DNA of 12,141 nucleotides from an uncultured Ruminococcus sp. (GCA_946629405.1 CAMOXW010000200.1:1-12141), one strand, 5' to 3'. Numbered from the stretch's first letter, positions 1-6,892 are shown. Notes: generated by a model not told the origin, from the sequence alone. Numbers and translations: made by a program.

Positions 1-41
1 CATTGAAAAATCATTCTTAATCAAGCATATATGATTCACGA

Positions 42-83
42 AAAAAGCCTGTATTTCCACATTTGTGAAAATACAGGCTTTTT
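42..83 (-). terminator. Rho-independent terminator of tRNA-Pro
   Basis: A long hairpin lies just downstream of the tRNA 3' end. GCCTGTATTT (47-56) pairs without mismatch with AAATACAGGC (69-78). The helix is extended outwards by A/T pairs (42-46 with 79-83) and inwards, past one C/A mismatch, by CAC/GTG around an ATTT loop. On the minus strand the stem is followed by a run of T (complement of 41-46). The A and T runs flank both sides, so it could also stop transcripts entering from the left on the plus strand. Confidence 0.85.
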
Positions 84-86
84 CCT

Positions 87-163
87 TGGTCGAGGTGACA
101 GGATTTGAACCTGCGGCCCCTACGTCCCGAACGTAGTACTCTACCAAACTGAGCCACACCTCG
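87..163 (-). tRNA. tRNA-Pro (anticodon CGG), CCA encoded
   Basis: The minus strand folds into a complete cloverleaf. The 7-bp acceptor stem is CGAGGTG/CACCTCG (157-163 with 91-97). The anticodon arm is CTACG-TTCGGGA-CGTAG, placing CGG at positions 34-36. The T arm is GCAGG-TTCAAAT-CCTGT. The discriminator base is A (90) and the CCA tail is encoded (87-89), giving 77 nt. With C at the wobble position it should read mainly the CCG proline codon. It appears to be a stand-alone transcription unit, with its own promoter and terminator. Confidence 0.96.
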
Positions 164-174
164 ACAACAAGGTA

Positions 175-203
175 ATTATACTACAAAAAAAAAGGAAAGT
201 CAA
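175..203 (-). promoter_or_regulatory. sigma-A promoter of tRNA-Pro
   Basis: Read on the minus strand, TTGACT (203-198) is separated by exactly 17 bases from a perfect TATAAT (180-175). The spacer is T-rich. Transcription should start near 168, a few bases before the mature tRNA 5' end at 163. Confidence 0.88.
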
Positions 204-219
204 TAGGCGAAATAAAAAT

Positions 220-312
220 TTATTTTTTTACTAAATCAACGGCGATGCGGATCAATTCTGCCTGCTCAATAGCAATCTTTGAAGGCGCTCGGAATGCCGC
301 TTCATCGCTGTT
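220..312 (-). pseudogene. Possible 3' remnant of a decayed gene
   Basis: On the minus strand a 30-codon open stretch runs from an in-frame TGA (313-315) to a TAA (220-222). It has no start codon or ribosome binding site. The peptide contains EAAFRAPSKIAIEQAELIRI and ends VDLVKK. It looks like an ordinary amphipathic protein C-terminus and is more GC-rich than its AT-rich flanks. I do not recognise the family. It could be the tail of a lost gene or chance. The rest of the stretch between the tRNA promoter and the acn promoter shows nothing else I can support. Confidence 0.25.
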
Positions 313-346
313 TCAGACAGAATACAAAAATACAGCATATAAAATA

Positions 347-364
347 TTGTTTAATTCTTGACAA
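347..364. promoter_or_regulatory. Putative Rex operator over the acn promoter
   Basis: TTGTTTA-ATTC-TTGACAA matches 12 of 14 informative positions of the Rex operator described for Clostridia, TTGTTAA-N4-TTAACAA. It is an imperfect inverted repeat with TTGT/ACAA arms. Its right half contains the -35 box (358-363), so bound Rex would block RNA polymerase. The gene for Rex lies at the end of the transcript started here, which supports the call. No binding data; inferred from sequence only. Confidence 0.6.
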
Positions 365-386
365 ACTTGAAGTAATGTAGTACAAT
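358..386 (+). promoter_or_regulatory. sigma-A promoter of the acn-icd-rex operon
   Basis: A perfect -35 TTGACA (358-363) and a -10 TACAAT (381-386) are separated by 17 bases. Transcription would start near 392-394. This puts the ATG at 391 at or before the transcript start and leaves a leader of about 30 nt before the ATG at 424. Confidence 0.85.
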
Positions 387-423
387 TAATATGTATTCTT
401 GTATTGAAAGGAATGATCTCACT

Positions 424-2361
424 ATGGGTTCAACTTTAACTGAAAAGATCCTCAGAGCACACCTCGTCGACGGCGAGTACGTCAAGGGTCAGGAGATCGG
501 TATCCGTATCGACCAGACCCTCACTCAGGACGCTACCGGTACTATGGCTTACCTCGAATTTGAGGCTATCGGAGTTCCGCGTGTAAGAACAGAGCGCTCT
601 GTTGCCTACATCGACCACAATACCCTCCAGAACGGCTTTGAGAACGCTGACGATCACCGCTTCATCGGAAGCGTTGCCAAAAAGCACGGAATTTACTTTT
701 CACGTCCCGGAAACGGTATCTGCCACCAGGTTCACCTTGAAAGATTCGGCATCCCCGGCAAGACCCTCATCGGTTCTGACAGTCATACCCCCACAGGCGG
801 CGGTATCGGCATGATCGCTATCGGCGCTGGCGGACTTGATGTTGCTGTTGCAATGGGCGGAGGTGCATACTACATAACCTGCCCGAAGGTGGTCAAGGTA
901 GAGCTTACTGGAAAGCTCCGTCCGTGGGTAGCTGCAAAGGACGTTATACTTGAAGTTCTTCGCAGACTTTCAGTAAAAGGCGGCGTTGGCAAGGTCATTG
1001 AATACGTCGGCGAAGGTGTAAAGACCCTTTCAGTTCCCGAGCGTGCAACAATTACAAATATGGGCGCAGAGCTCGGCGCAACAACTTCGATTTTTCCCTC
1101 TGATGAGATCACAAAGCAGTTCCTCAAGGCTCAGCAGCGCGAGGAGGTATGGTCACCTCTTGCAGCAGATCCTGACGCAGTATATGACGAGGAACTTACC
1201 ATAAATCTCAGCGAGCTCGTACCGCTTGCAGCCTGTCCTCACTCTCCGGACAATGTAAAGAGTGTTGAGGAGATAGGCAGACTGAAGGTTGACCAGGTTT
1301 GCATTGGCTCATGTACGAATTCATCGCTCCTTGATATGCTCAAGGTAGCTTATATCCTTAAAGGCAAGACTGTTGACCCGAGCGTATCTCTTGCTATTGC
1401 TCCCGGTTCAAAGCAGGTGCTCAATATGCTTGCTCAGAACGGCGCACTCTCCGATCTTATCGAAGCCGGCGCAAGAATTCTCGAAAGCGCCTGCGGTCCG
1501 TGTATAGGCATGGGGCAGTCACCTAATTCAAAGGGGATCTCTCTGCGTACCTTCAACAGAAACTTTGAGGGACGCTCCGGAACAAAGGATGGTCAGATAT
1601 ACCTTGTATCGCCTGAAATGGCTGCTGTATCAGCTCTCACAGGCTACCTCACTGACCCCCGTGAGCTTGGCGATATGCCTGAGTTCAAGCTCCCTGAGAT
1701 ATTCACGGTCAACGACAATATGATCGTTCCTCCGGCTTCTGAGGCTGAAATGGACAGCGTAGAGATACTCCGCGGACCCAATATCAAGCCCTACCCTGAG
1801 ACAGCACCGCTTCTGGAGACTATTGACGCTCCTGTATCGCTGAAGGTCGGAGACAATATCACTACTGACCACATCATGCCTGCCGGTGCGAAGATACTTC
1901 CTCTCCGCTCAAATATCCCGAAGATCTCACAGTACTGCTTTGCGGTCTGTGACGAGAGCTTCCCCGAGAGAGCGAAGTCACTCGGCAAGAGTATTATCGT
2001 TGGCGGTTCAAACTACGGTCAGGGCTCATCCCGTGAGCACGCTGCACTTGCGCCGCTCTACCTCGGTGTAAAGGCTGTTCTGGTGAAGTCCTTCGCAAGA
2101 ATCCACAGAGCTAACCTTATAAATGCCGGAATCCTTCCGCTCACATTCGTGAATGAGGCGGATTACGACGCAATTGATCAGGGTGATGAGCTTGTTCTTG
2201 CTGACGTAAGAAAGGCTGTTGCTGACGGTAAGTCCGAGCTTACGGTTCTCAATAAGACAAACGGCAGGGAGATACCTGTACTCTGCGAGCTTTCCGGGCG
2301 TACAAAGGATATCATGCTCGCAGGCGGCCTTCTTGACTATACAAGAGAATCAATGAAGTAA
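424..2361 (+). CDS. acn: Aconitate hydratase (aconitase)
   Basis: Converts citrate to isocitrate via cis-aconitate in the cytoplasm, using a [4Fe-4S] cluster. The 645-residue product has the full single-chain architecture. The substrate motif SDSHTPTGG is at about residues 118-126. The cluster ligands are Cys297 (in GSCTN) and Cys357/Cys360 (in CGPC). The swivel domain carries DNITTDH (477-483) and the substrate-binding GSSREH (534-539). The length fits the shorter bacterial aconitase type of about 640-660 residues, and the fused swivel domain argues against two-subunit isopropylmalate isomerase. I chose ATG 424 over the in-frame ATG 391 because 391 coincides with the predicted transcription start, while AAAGG (407-411) precedes 424 at a slightly long 12 bases. 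It is the first gene of the operon; the next gene starts 31 bases after its stop. Confidence 0.95.
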   Translation: MGSTLTEKILRAHLVDGEYVKGQEIGIRIDQTLTQDATGTMAYLEFEAIGVPRVRTERSVAYIDHNTLQNGFENADDHRFIGSVAKKHGIYFSRPGNGICHQVHLERFGIPGKTLIGSDSHTPTGGGIGMIAIGAGGLDVAVAMGGGAYYITCPKVVKVELTGKLRPWVAAKDVILEVLRRLSVKGGVGKVIEYVGEGVKTLSVPERATITNMGAELGATTSIFPSDEITKQFLKAQQREEVWSPLAADPDAVYDEELTINLSELVPLAACPHSPDNVKSVEEIGRLKVDQVCIGSCTNSSLLDMLKVAYILKGKTVDPSVSLAIAPGSKQVLNMLAQNGALSDLIEAGARILESACGPCIGMGQSPNSKGISLRTFNRNFEGRSGTKDGQIYLVSPEMAAVSALTGYLTDPRELGDMPEFKLPEIFTVNDNMIVPPASEAEMDSVEILRGPNIKPYPETAPLLETIDAPVSLKVGDNITTDHIMPAGAKILPLRSNIPKISQYCFAVCDESFPERAKSLGKSIIVGGSNYGQGSSREHAALAPLYLGVKAVLVKSFARIHRANLINAGILPLTFVNEADYDAIDQGDELVLADVRKAVADGKSELTVLNKTNGREIPVLCELSGRTKDIMLAGGLLDYTRESMK

Positions 2362-2392
2362 TAACTTCCGGAATAACATAAGGAGCAGCAGT

Positions 2393-3091
2393 ATGGGAAA
2401 TCTTCGCATAAAACGTGATAACAGCCGTATTTTCAGGAGCGGAAGCTTTCCGGAAATGAGATCGGAAACTGTCACAGATCTGCCTGAGCTCACGGAAATA
2501 AAGCGGGACAAGCCCTTTAGGATAAGCGAAAGCACGGTAAAGGTGACTACGGTACAGAGCATTCTCAGAAATGCTGAGAACAGCCGTGTCATCGCACTGA
2601 ACTTCGCCAATGCGATGTATCCCGGGGGAGGCTACGTCCTCGGAGGCAATGCACAGGAGGAAAGTCTGTGCAGAGCCTCGCTGCTCTACTATACTATCAG
2701 GACCCAGAAAAGGTACTACCGCAAAAACAGGCTCCATGTCCTGCCGGATTATACCGATGTTATGATCTACTCAGAGAACGTGCCGGTGATACGGAGTGAC
2801 AGCGGAGAACTGCTTGAAAAGCCGATGGAGTGCAGCTTCATAACCTGCCCGGCAGTAAACAGAACGTTTGCAAAATTCATGATGAGAGGCAAAAGAATAG
2901 ACCGCATTATGCGTACAAGGATAAAGCGGATAATCACCCTGGCGGTCATGAAAGAGCCTGACGTTCTCATACTCGGAGCATTCGGCTGCGGGATGTTCGG
3001 CAATAAGCGTGAGAAGGTACTGCCGGTCTTTGAGGAAATAATAAACAGTTATGTTCCGGACAGCATAAAGATTATTTTTGCTATTCCCTGA
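2393..3091 (+). CDS. TIGR02452-like microbial PARG-type macrodomain protein
   Basis: Predicted cytoplasmic protein of 232 residues resembling bacterial poly(ADP-ribose) glycohydrolases, which release ADP-ribose from modified proteins. The diagnostic PARG signature GGG-x7-QEE is present: GGG at 78-80 and QEE at 88-90, within NFANAMYPGGGYVLGG and the following residues. A second phosphate-binding macrodomain loop, LGAFGCGMFGN, is at 194-204. The preceding RBS AAGGAG (2380-2385) is 7 bases from the ATG. It sits between aconitase and isocitrate dehydrogenase with gaps of 31 and 28 bases, so it is probably co-transcribed. Its arginine codons include at least six AGG and three CGG, whereas the adjacent icd has one AGG and no CGG; this fits weaker expression or later insertion. 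The family assignment is firm from the motif. The true substrate, whether protein-linked, DNA-linked or free ADP-ribose, is unknown. Confidence 0.85.
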   Translation: MGNLRIKRDNSRIFRSGSFPEMRSETVTDLPELTEIKRDKPFRISESTVKVTTVQSILRNAENSRVIALNFANAMYPGGGYVLGGNAQEESLCRASLLYYTIRTQKRYYRKNRLHVLPDYTDVMIYSENVPVIRSDSGELLEKPMECSFITCPAVNRTFAKFMMRGKRIDRIMRTRIKRIITLAVMKEPDVLILGAFGCGMFGNKREKVLPVFEEIINSYVPDSIKIIFAIP

Positions 3092-3119
3092 CTTTATCAA
3101 TAAATAGGAGGAATTACCA

Positions 3120-4331
3120 ATGGCTAAGATAACTATGAAAACTCCTCTCGTCGAAATGGACGGCGACGAGATGACCCGTATCCTCTGGAAGTGGATCAAG
3201 GAGACACTTCTGGAACCTTACGTTGAACTTAATACTGAATACTACGACCTCGGTCTTGCTCACCGCGAGGAGACAAAGGATCAGGTAACTCTTGATTCTG
3301 CTGAGGCAACAAAGAAGTACGGTGTTGCTGTAAAGTGTGCTACCATTACTCCGAACGCTGCGAGAATGCCTGAGTATAACCTGTCGCAGATGTGGAAGTC
3401 ACCCAACGGCACTATCCGTGCTGCTCTGGACGGTACAGTATTCCGCACACCTATCATCGTCAAAGGCATAGAGCCTTACATTCCCACATGGACTAAGCCT
3501 ATAACCATAGCCCGTCACGCTTACGGCGACGTTTACAAGAACACTGAAATGCGTGTGAACAAGGGCTGCAAGGCTGAGCTTGTTGTCACTGACGAGAATG
3601 GCAATGAGACCCGCGAGCTCATTCACGACTTCAAGAAGTGTGACGGTATAATCCAGGGACTTCACAACCTTGACGATTCGATTGCCGGCTTTGCGAGAGC
3701 CTGCCTTAACTATGGTCTTGATCTGAAGCAGGATGTATGGTTTGCCTCAAAGGATACGATCTCCAAGAAGTACGACCACCGCTTCAAGGACATCTTTGCT
3801 GAGATATTCGAGAAGGAATACAAAGAGAAGTATGAGGCTGCCGGCATCGAGTATTTCTACACACTTATCGATGATGCTGTTGCGCGTGTTATCCGTTCAA
3901 ACGGCGGCTATATATGGGCTTGCAAGAACTATGACGGCGACGTTATGTCCGACATGGTATCGACCGCATACGGAAGCCTTGCGATGATGACCTCAGTGCT
4001 TGTTTCGCCTGACGGCATCTACGAATACGAGGCTGCACACGGTACAGTTCAGCGCCACTACTACAAGTATCTCAAGGGCGAGCAGACCTCAACAAACTCA
4101 GTTGCAACTATCTTTGCGTGGAGCGGTGCTCTCAGAAAGAGAGGAGAGCTTGATGGCACTCCTGAGCTCTGCGGTTTTGCCGACAAGCTCGAAAAAGCTA
4201 CTATTCAGACTATCGAGGACGGCGTTATGACCGGAGACCTCTACCTTATCTCAAAGCTTGAAAACAAGAAAAAGGTTGACTCCAAGACATTCCTTGACGA
4301 GATAAAGCACAGGCTCGATAAGCTGATGTGA
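3120..4331 (+). CDS. icd: Isocitrate dehydrogenase, NADP-type (eukaryote-like)
   Basis: Oxidatively decarboxylates isocitrate to 2-oxoglutarate. The 403-residue product follows the homodimeric, eukaryote-like NADP-IDH pattern along its whole length, not the E. coli Icd pattern. Substrate residues lie in SPNGTIR (94-100), Arg109 and ARHAYGD (131-137). The metal-binding acidic residues are Asp251 and, in YDGDVMSD, Asp274 and Asp278. The coenzyme loop [11 protein letters not shown] keeps Arg312 and His313, equivalent to the human IDH1 residues that contact the NADP 2'-phosphate, so NADP specificity is inferred. An ideal AGGAGG (3106-3111) precedes the ATG. With aconitase upstream it completes the citrate-to-2-oxoglutarate arm. 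No citrate synthase or 2-oxoglutarate dehydrogenase is in the window. Confidence 0.95.
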   Translation: MAKITMKTPLVEMDGDEMTRILWKWIKETLLEPYVELNTEYYDLGLAHREETKDQVTLDSAEATKKYGVAVKCATITPNAARMPEYNLSQMWKSPNGTIRAALDGTVFRTPIIVKGIEPYIPTWTKPITIARHAYGDVYKNTEMRVNKGCKAELVVTDENGNETRELIHDFKKCDGIIQGLHNLDDSIAGFARACLNYGLDLKQDVWFASKDTISKKYDHRFKDIFAEIFEKEYKEKYEAAGIEYFYTLIDDAVARVIRSNGGYIWACKNYDGDVMSDMVSTAYGSLAMMTSVLVSPDGIYEYEAAHGTVQRHYYKYLKGEQTSTNSVATIFAWSGALRKRGELDGTPELCGFADKLEKATIQTIEDGVMTGDLYLISKLENKKKVDSKTFLDEIKHRLDKLM

Positions 4332-4356
4332 TCTCCTCGCGGAAAGAGGGATAATA

Positions 4357-5004
4357 ATGCCAAAAAACACAATATCAAATTCAGTTATCAGGAGACTGCC
4401 GCGCTACCACAGGTTTCTCGGCGAGCTCGAGGCTAACGGCTATGTACGCATATCCTCGCGCGAACTCTCGGAAAAAATGGGGCTTACCGCCTCACAGATC
4501 AGGCAGGATTTCAACTGCTTCGGTGAATTCGGGCAGCAGGGATATGGCTATAATGTCAGCGATCTGCGCGATGAGATTGGGAAGATCCTTGGTCTTGACA
4601 GCCAGACGCCGATGATCCTGATCGGCGCGGGCAATCTTGGAAAAGCGATTGCTACGCACCTTGATTTTGTAAGCAAGGGGTTCACACTGATAGGCGCCTT
4701 TGACGTAAATCCTGACATCATTGGAAAAAATGTCGCGGAGCTGACGGTACTGGATGTTTCCGATCTTGAAGCCTTCTGCAAGGAAAAAAAGCCTGTAGCC
4801 GCAATACTTTGTATTCCGACGAGTGCGGCTGCATCCGTTGCTGAAACGCTGATAAGCTACGGAGTGAAGGCGTTCTGGAATTTTACCCATTATGATCTGC
4901 GGATAGAGCATAAGGACATACTTGTTGAGAACGTGCATCTCGGTGACAGTCTCACAACGCTTTCATACGGACTGAATACAGCGAATGATAAAAATGATAA
5001 CTGA
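4357..5004 (+). CDS. rex: Redox-sensing transcriptional repressor Rex
   Basis: DNA-binding repressor that senses the NADH/NAD+ ratio; NADH releases it from operators of fermentation and respiration genes. Its 215 residues match the usual length of about 210-225. The N-terminal winged helix (about 1-77) has RRLPRYHRFL and LTASQIRQDFNCFGEFG-QQGYGY features typical of Rex. The Rossmann domain has the GAGNLGKA dinucleotide loop at 90-97 and FDVNPDIIGK at 115-124. The domain-swapped C-terminal helix follows around HLGDSLTTLSYGL. It starts 25 bases after icd with an AGAGGG-like RBS and is the last gene of the acn transcript. A Rex-like operator lies on that operon's promoter (347-364), suggesting autoregulation. 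A better candidate site than chance also lies before fumC (5387-5404). Confidence 0.96.
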   Translation: MPKNTISNSVIRRLPRYHRFLGELEANGYVRISSRELSEKMGLTASQIRQDFNCFGEFGQQGYGYNVSDLRDEIGKILGLDSQTPMILIGAGNLGKAIATHLDFVSKGFTLIGAFDVNPDIIGKNVAELTVLDVSDLEAFCKEKKPVAAILCIPTSAAASVAETLISYGVKAFWNFTHYDLRIEHKDILVENVHLGDSLTTLSYGLNTANDKNDN

Positions 5005-5049
5005 GAGGCTGCGGTGAACTCCGGAGCTTCTGAAAGACGTGTTGGTAAG

Positions 5050-5078
5050 ATCGCTGCGGGTCACTGATCCGCGGCGAT
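5050..5078 (+). terminator. GC-rich hairpin after rex, no U-tract
   Basis: ATCGCTGCGG (5050-5059) pairs with CCGCGGCGAT (5069-5078), with one T-G wobble, around a short TCACTGA-containing loop. It begins 45 bases after the rex stop. The bases that follow (ATACAGCATATC) are not a U-tract, so a classical intrinsic terminator is doubtful. It may instead protect the mRNA 3' end or act with Rho. Confidence 0.45.
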
Positions 5079-5092
5079 ATACAGCATATCGA

Positions 5093-5110
5093 ATGTGAAA
5101 AAAATATCAA
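5093..5110. promoter_or_regulatory. Weak Rex-like site
   Basis: ATGTGAA-AAAA-ATATCAA agrees with about 10 of 14 informative positions of TTGTTAA-N4-TTAACAA. Its left half is closer to the TTGTGAA form seen in other Firmicutes. Its right half is identical to that of the stronger site at 5387-5404. No good promoter lies next to it, so it may be chance in an AT-rich stretch. Confidence 0.25.
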
Positions 5111-5123
5111 TCAGTACAGTACG

Positions 5124-5143
5124 TTATATATATCTATATATAA
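5124..5143. repeat. AT-only palindrome
   Basis: TTATATATA-TC-TATATATAA is a perfect 9-bp inverted repeat with a 2-base centre. A related 16-base AT palindrome, TTATATGTATATATAA, lies at 5359-5374. Their role is unknown; they could be protein sites, easily melted DNA or low-complexity drift. Confidence 0.6.
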
Positions 5144-5386
5144 TTGTATTCCAAAACTTTATGGAGTTGCTGTTATCTGCAAGTTTAACTCTGCTCTGCC
5201 GGATTTTTTGGATATTTGTTATCATCCCCTGAATCATGTGCATCGGTAGGCTGCCTGTACGGAATGTTGAGCAAATGCAACAAAATCCCCGGAACACCTG
5301 AAAAGTATTTTACACAACTGAACGGAATATAAATTAAGATATACCGGCTTTGCGTGAATTATATGTATATATAACGCTCAGAGCTA

Positions 5387-5404
5387 TTGTTAAGAATATA
5401 TCAA
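5387..5404. promoter_or_regulatory. Putative Rex operator upstream of fumC
   Basis: TTGTTAA-GAAT-ATATCAA has a perfect left half and 5 of 7 right-half positions of the clostridial Rex consensus, 12 of 14 in total. It lies about 30 bases upstream of the fumC -35 box rather than on it. Repression by blocking is therefore less obvious than at the acn promoter; looping, cooperative binding or activation are possible. Inferred from sequence only. Confidence 0.45.
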
Positions 5405-5427
5405 TACGAGAATAGCAATATTCTTAA
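5390..5427. repeat. 10-bp perfect inverted repeat upstream of the fumC promoter
   Basis: TTAAGAATAT (5390-5399) is the exact reverse complement of ATATTCTTAA (5418-5427), with an 18-base spacer. The arms end 7 bases before the -35 box. The low GC content argues against a terminator. The arrangement fits a dimeric regulator site, and the left arm overlaps the Rex-like site. Confidence 0.7.
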
Positions 5428-5434
5428 TGTGAAT

Positions 5435-5463
5435 TTGAAATTTCGCACACTTGCTGATATACT
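5435..5463 (+). promoter_or_regulatory. Extended -10 promoter of the fumC-hdr-flx operon
   Basis: A -35 TTGAAA (5435-5440) is followed after 17 bases by a -10 TATACT (5458-5463). The TG at 5455-5456 makes it an extended -10 element. Transcription would start near 5470, giving a leader of about 45 nt. I see no other convincing promoter before hdrB, so this one probably drives the whole downstream cluster. Confidence 0.7.
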
Positions 5464-5515
5464 TATATTATAAAGTATAAACGGACTTTTGTCCTGAATT
5501 ATGGGAGAGGATACT

Positions 5516-6892
5516 ATGGATTATCGTATTGAACACGACTCAATGGGCGAGGTAAAGGTTCCTGCCGATAAATACTGGGCTGCCCAGACCGAACGCAGTC
5601 ATGAGAATTTTCTCATTGGCGTCGGCATCGAGACTATGCCCGCTGAGATCATTCATGCGTTCGGAATTCTCAAAAAGGCTGCTGCTATCGCTAACAATTC
5701 CCTCAAGCCGGAAAAAATGACCAATAAGAAGCTTTCTGCTGTCCCTCAGGCGTGCGACGAGGTCATCAGCGGAGCCCTCAATGAGCATTTCCCGCTCGTT
5801 GTGTGGCAGACCGGAAGCGGTACTCAGTCCAATATGAATGCTAATGAGGTCATTGCCAACCGCGGCAATGAGATAGCAGGGGAGAAGCTTCTCCACCCGA
5901 ATGACGATATCAACATGAGCCAGTCCTCAAACGATACCTTCCCGACCGCTATGCACATTGCTGCTGTTATCGCTATCGAGGATAAGGTGCTCCCCGCAAT
6001 AGACGTCCTCACTGAGACGTTCAGCCGGCTTGAAGCCGAAAACGAAGGCATTGTCAAGAGCGGACGCACCCACCTCCAGGACGCAACTCCTATCAGATTC
6101 TCTCAGGAGATAAGCGGTTGGAGAACTTCTCTTGAAAAGGACAGAAGGATGCTTGTTTCAGCCTGTGAGGAGCTGAAGGAGCTTGCTCTCGGCGGTACAG
6201 CTGTTGGTACGGGTCTTAATGCACCTGCCGGATTTGCTGAGAAGTCTGCTGAGGCTATCAGTCAGCTCACCGGAAAGAATTTCATCACCGCTCCCAACAA
6301 ATTCCACTCACTCACATCAAAGGATGAGATAGTTTTCGCTCACGGCGCTTTAAAGGCACTCGCCGCAGATATGATGAAGATCGCAAACGACGTAAGATGG
6401 CTTGCTTCCGGTCCCCGTGACGGCCTCGGAGAGATATTCATTCCCGAGAATGAGCCCGGCTCGTCTATCATGCCCGGCAAGGTAAATCCCACGCAGTGCG
6501 AGCAGGTGACAATGGTTGCTGTTCAGGTAATGGGCAACGATGTTGCTGTCGGCATGGCGGCTTCTCAGGGCAACTTCGAGCTGAACGTTTTCATGCCCGT
6601 GTGCGCCTATAACTTCCTCCAGTCTGCAAGATTGCTTGCCGAGTCAATAATCAGCTTCAACAAGAACTGTGCTGTCGGCATAAAGGCAAACAAGGAGAAG
6701 ATGCACCACAACCTCTACAATTCACTCATGCTGGTAACTGCCCTCAACCCCTGCATCGGCTATGAGAACGCTGCCAAGACCGCTAAGAAGGCGTTCAAGG
6801 ACAATATCTCCCTCAAAGAAGCCTGCGTTGAGCTTGGTTTCCTCACCGCAGAGAGATTCGACGAGGTATTCCACCCCGAGGAAATGGCATAA
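5516..6892 (+). CDS. fumC: Class II fumarate hydratase (fumarase C)
   Basis: Interconverts fumarate and L-malate; iron-free homotetramer in the cytoplasm. The 458 residues carry all superfamily blocks: TGSGTQSNMNANEV from about residue 99, SQSSND (135-140), the catalytic-His motif GRTHLQDA (183-190), and the signature GSSIMPGKVNP (315-325) whose first Ser is the catalytic base equivalent. TGSGTQSNMN rather than an aspartase-type sequence favours fumarase over aspartate ammonia-lyase. I chose ATG 5516 because GGGAGAGG (5503-5510) sits 5 bases before it; the in-frame ATG at 5501 would lie upstream of that RBS. It is the first gene of its operon, followed after 62 bases, including a hairpin, by hdrB. 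Its promoter carries Rex-like and inverted-repeat sequences upstream. Confidence 0.95.
   Translation: MDYRIEHDSMGEVKVPADKYWAAQTERSHENFLIGVGIETMPAEIIHAFGILKKAAAIANNSLKPEKMTNKKLSAVPQACDEVISGALNEHFPLVVWQTGSGTQSNMNANEVIANRGNEIAGEKLLHPNDDINMSQSSNDTFPTAMHIAAVIAIEDKVLPAIDVLTETFSRLEAENEGIVKSGRTHLQDATPIRFSQEISGWRTSLEKDRRMLVSACEELKELALGGTAVGTGLNAPAGFAEKSAEAISQLTGKNFITAPNKFHSLTSKDEIVFAHGALKALAADMMKIANDVRWLASGPRDGLGEIFIPENEPGSSIMPGKVNPTQCEQVTMVAVQVMGNDVAVGMAASQGNFELNVFMPVCAYNFLQSARLLAESIISFNKNCAVGIKANKEKMHHNLYNSLMLVTALNPCIGYENAAKTAKKAFKDNISLKEACVELGFLTAERFDEVFHPEEMA

Larger units (their letters stand above)
5005..5515. other. AT-rich intergenic regulatory region between rex and fumC
   Basis: About 0.5 kb holds no gene I can support. 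From left to right it contains a GC-rich hairpin after rex (5050-5078) and a weak Rex-like sequence (5093-5110). These are followed by two AT palindromes (5124-5143 and 5359-5374), a stronger Rex-like sequence (5387-5404) nested in a 10-bp inverted repeat (5390-5427), the fumC promoter (5435-5463) and the fumC leader. The central part, 5150-5350, shows no clear structure beyond a 23-codon hydrophobic reading frame lacking an RBS. Confidence 0.7.

Noticed and set aside
210..225. AAATAA-AAAT-TTATTT hairpin as a terminator
   Set aside because: The stem is only A/T and 6 bp; it is expected by chance in this AT-rich stretch.
391..423. In-frame upstream ATG at 391 as the aconitase start
   Set aside because: It coincides with the predicted transcription start from the 358-386 promoter and has no RBS; ATG 424 is preceded by AAAGG and gives the usual N-terminus.
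2312..2737. 141-codon minus-strand frame opposite acn/PARG, and similar long minus-strand frames at 4492-4938 and 7840-8364
   Set aside because: They lie antisense to genes with clear family motifs, lack RBS support, and their peptides show no recognisable domain.
5161..5232. 23-codon hydrophobic reading frame in the rex-fumC gap, possible small membrane peptide
   Set aside because: No RBS and no convincing promoter precede it; AT-rich DNA easily yields such frames.
5428..5449. TGTG...CACA motif as a Crp/Fnr-type operator near the fumC promoter
   Set aside because: The arms are 14 bases apart, too far for TGTGA-N6-TCACA, and the inner bases are not symmetrical.
5501..5515. In-frame ATG at 5501 as the fumC start
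   Set aside because: The only good RBS (5503-5510) lies downstream of it and is ideally spaced for ATG 5516.
5516..6892. Aspartate ammonia-lyase instead of fumarase
   Set aside because: The substrate block reads TGSGTQSNMNANEV, the fumarase form; aspartases differ there.
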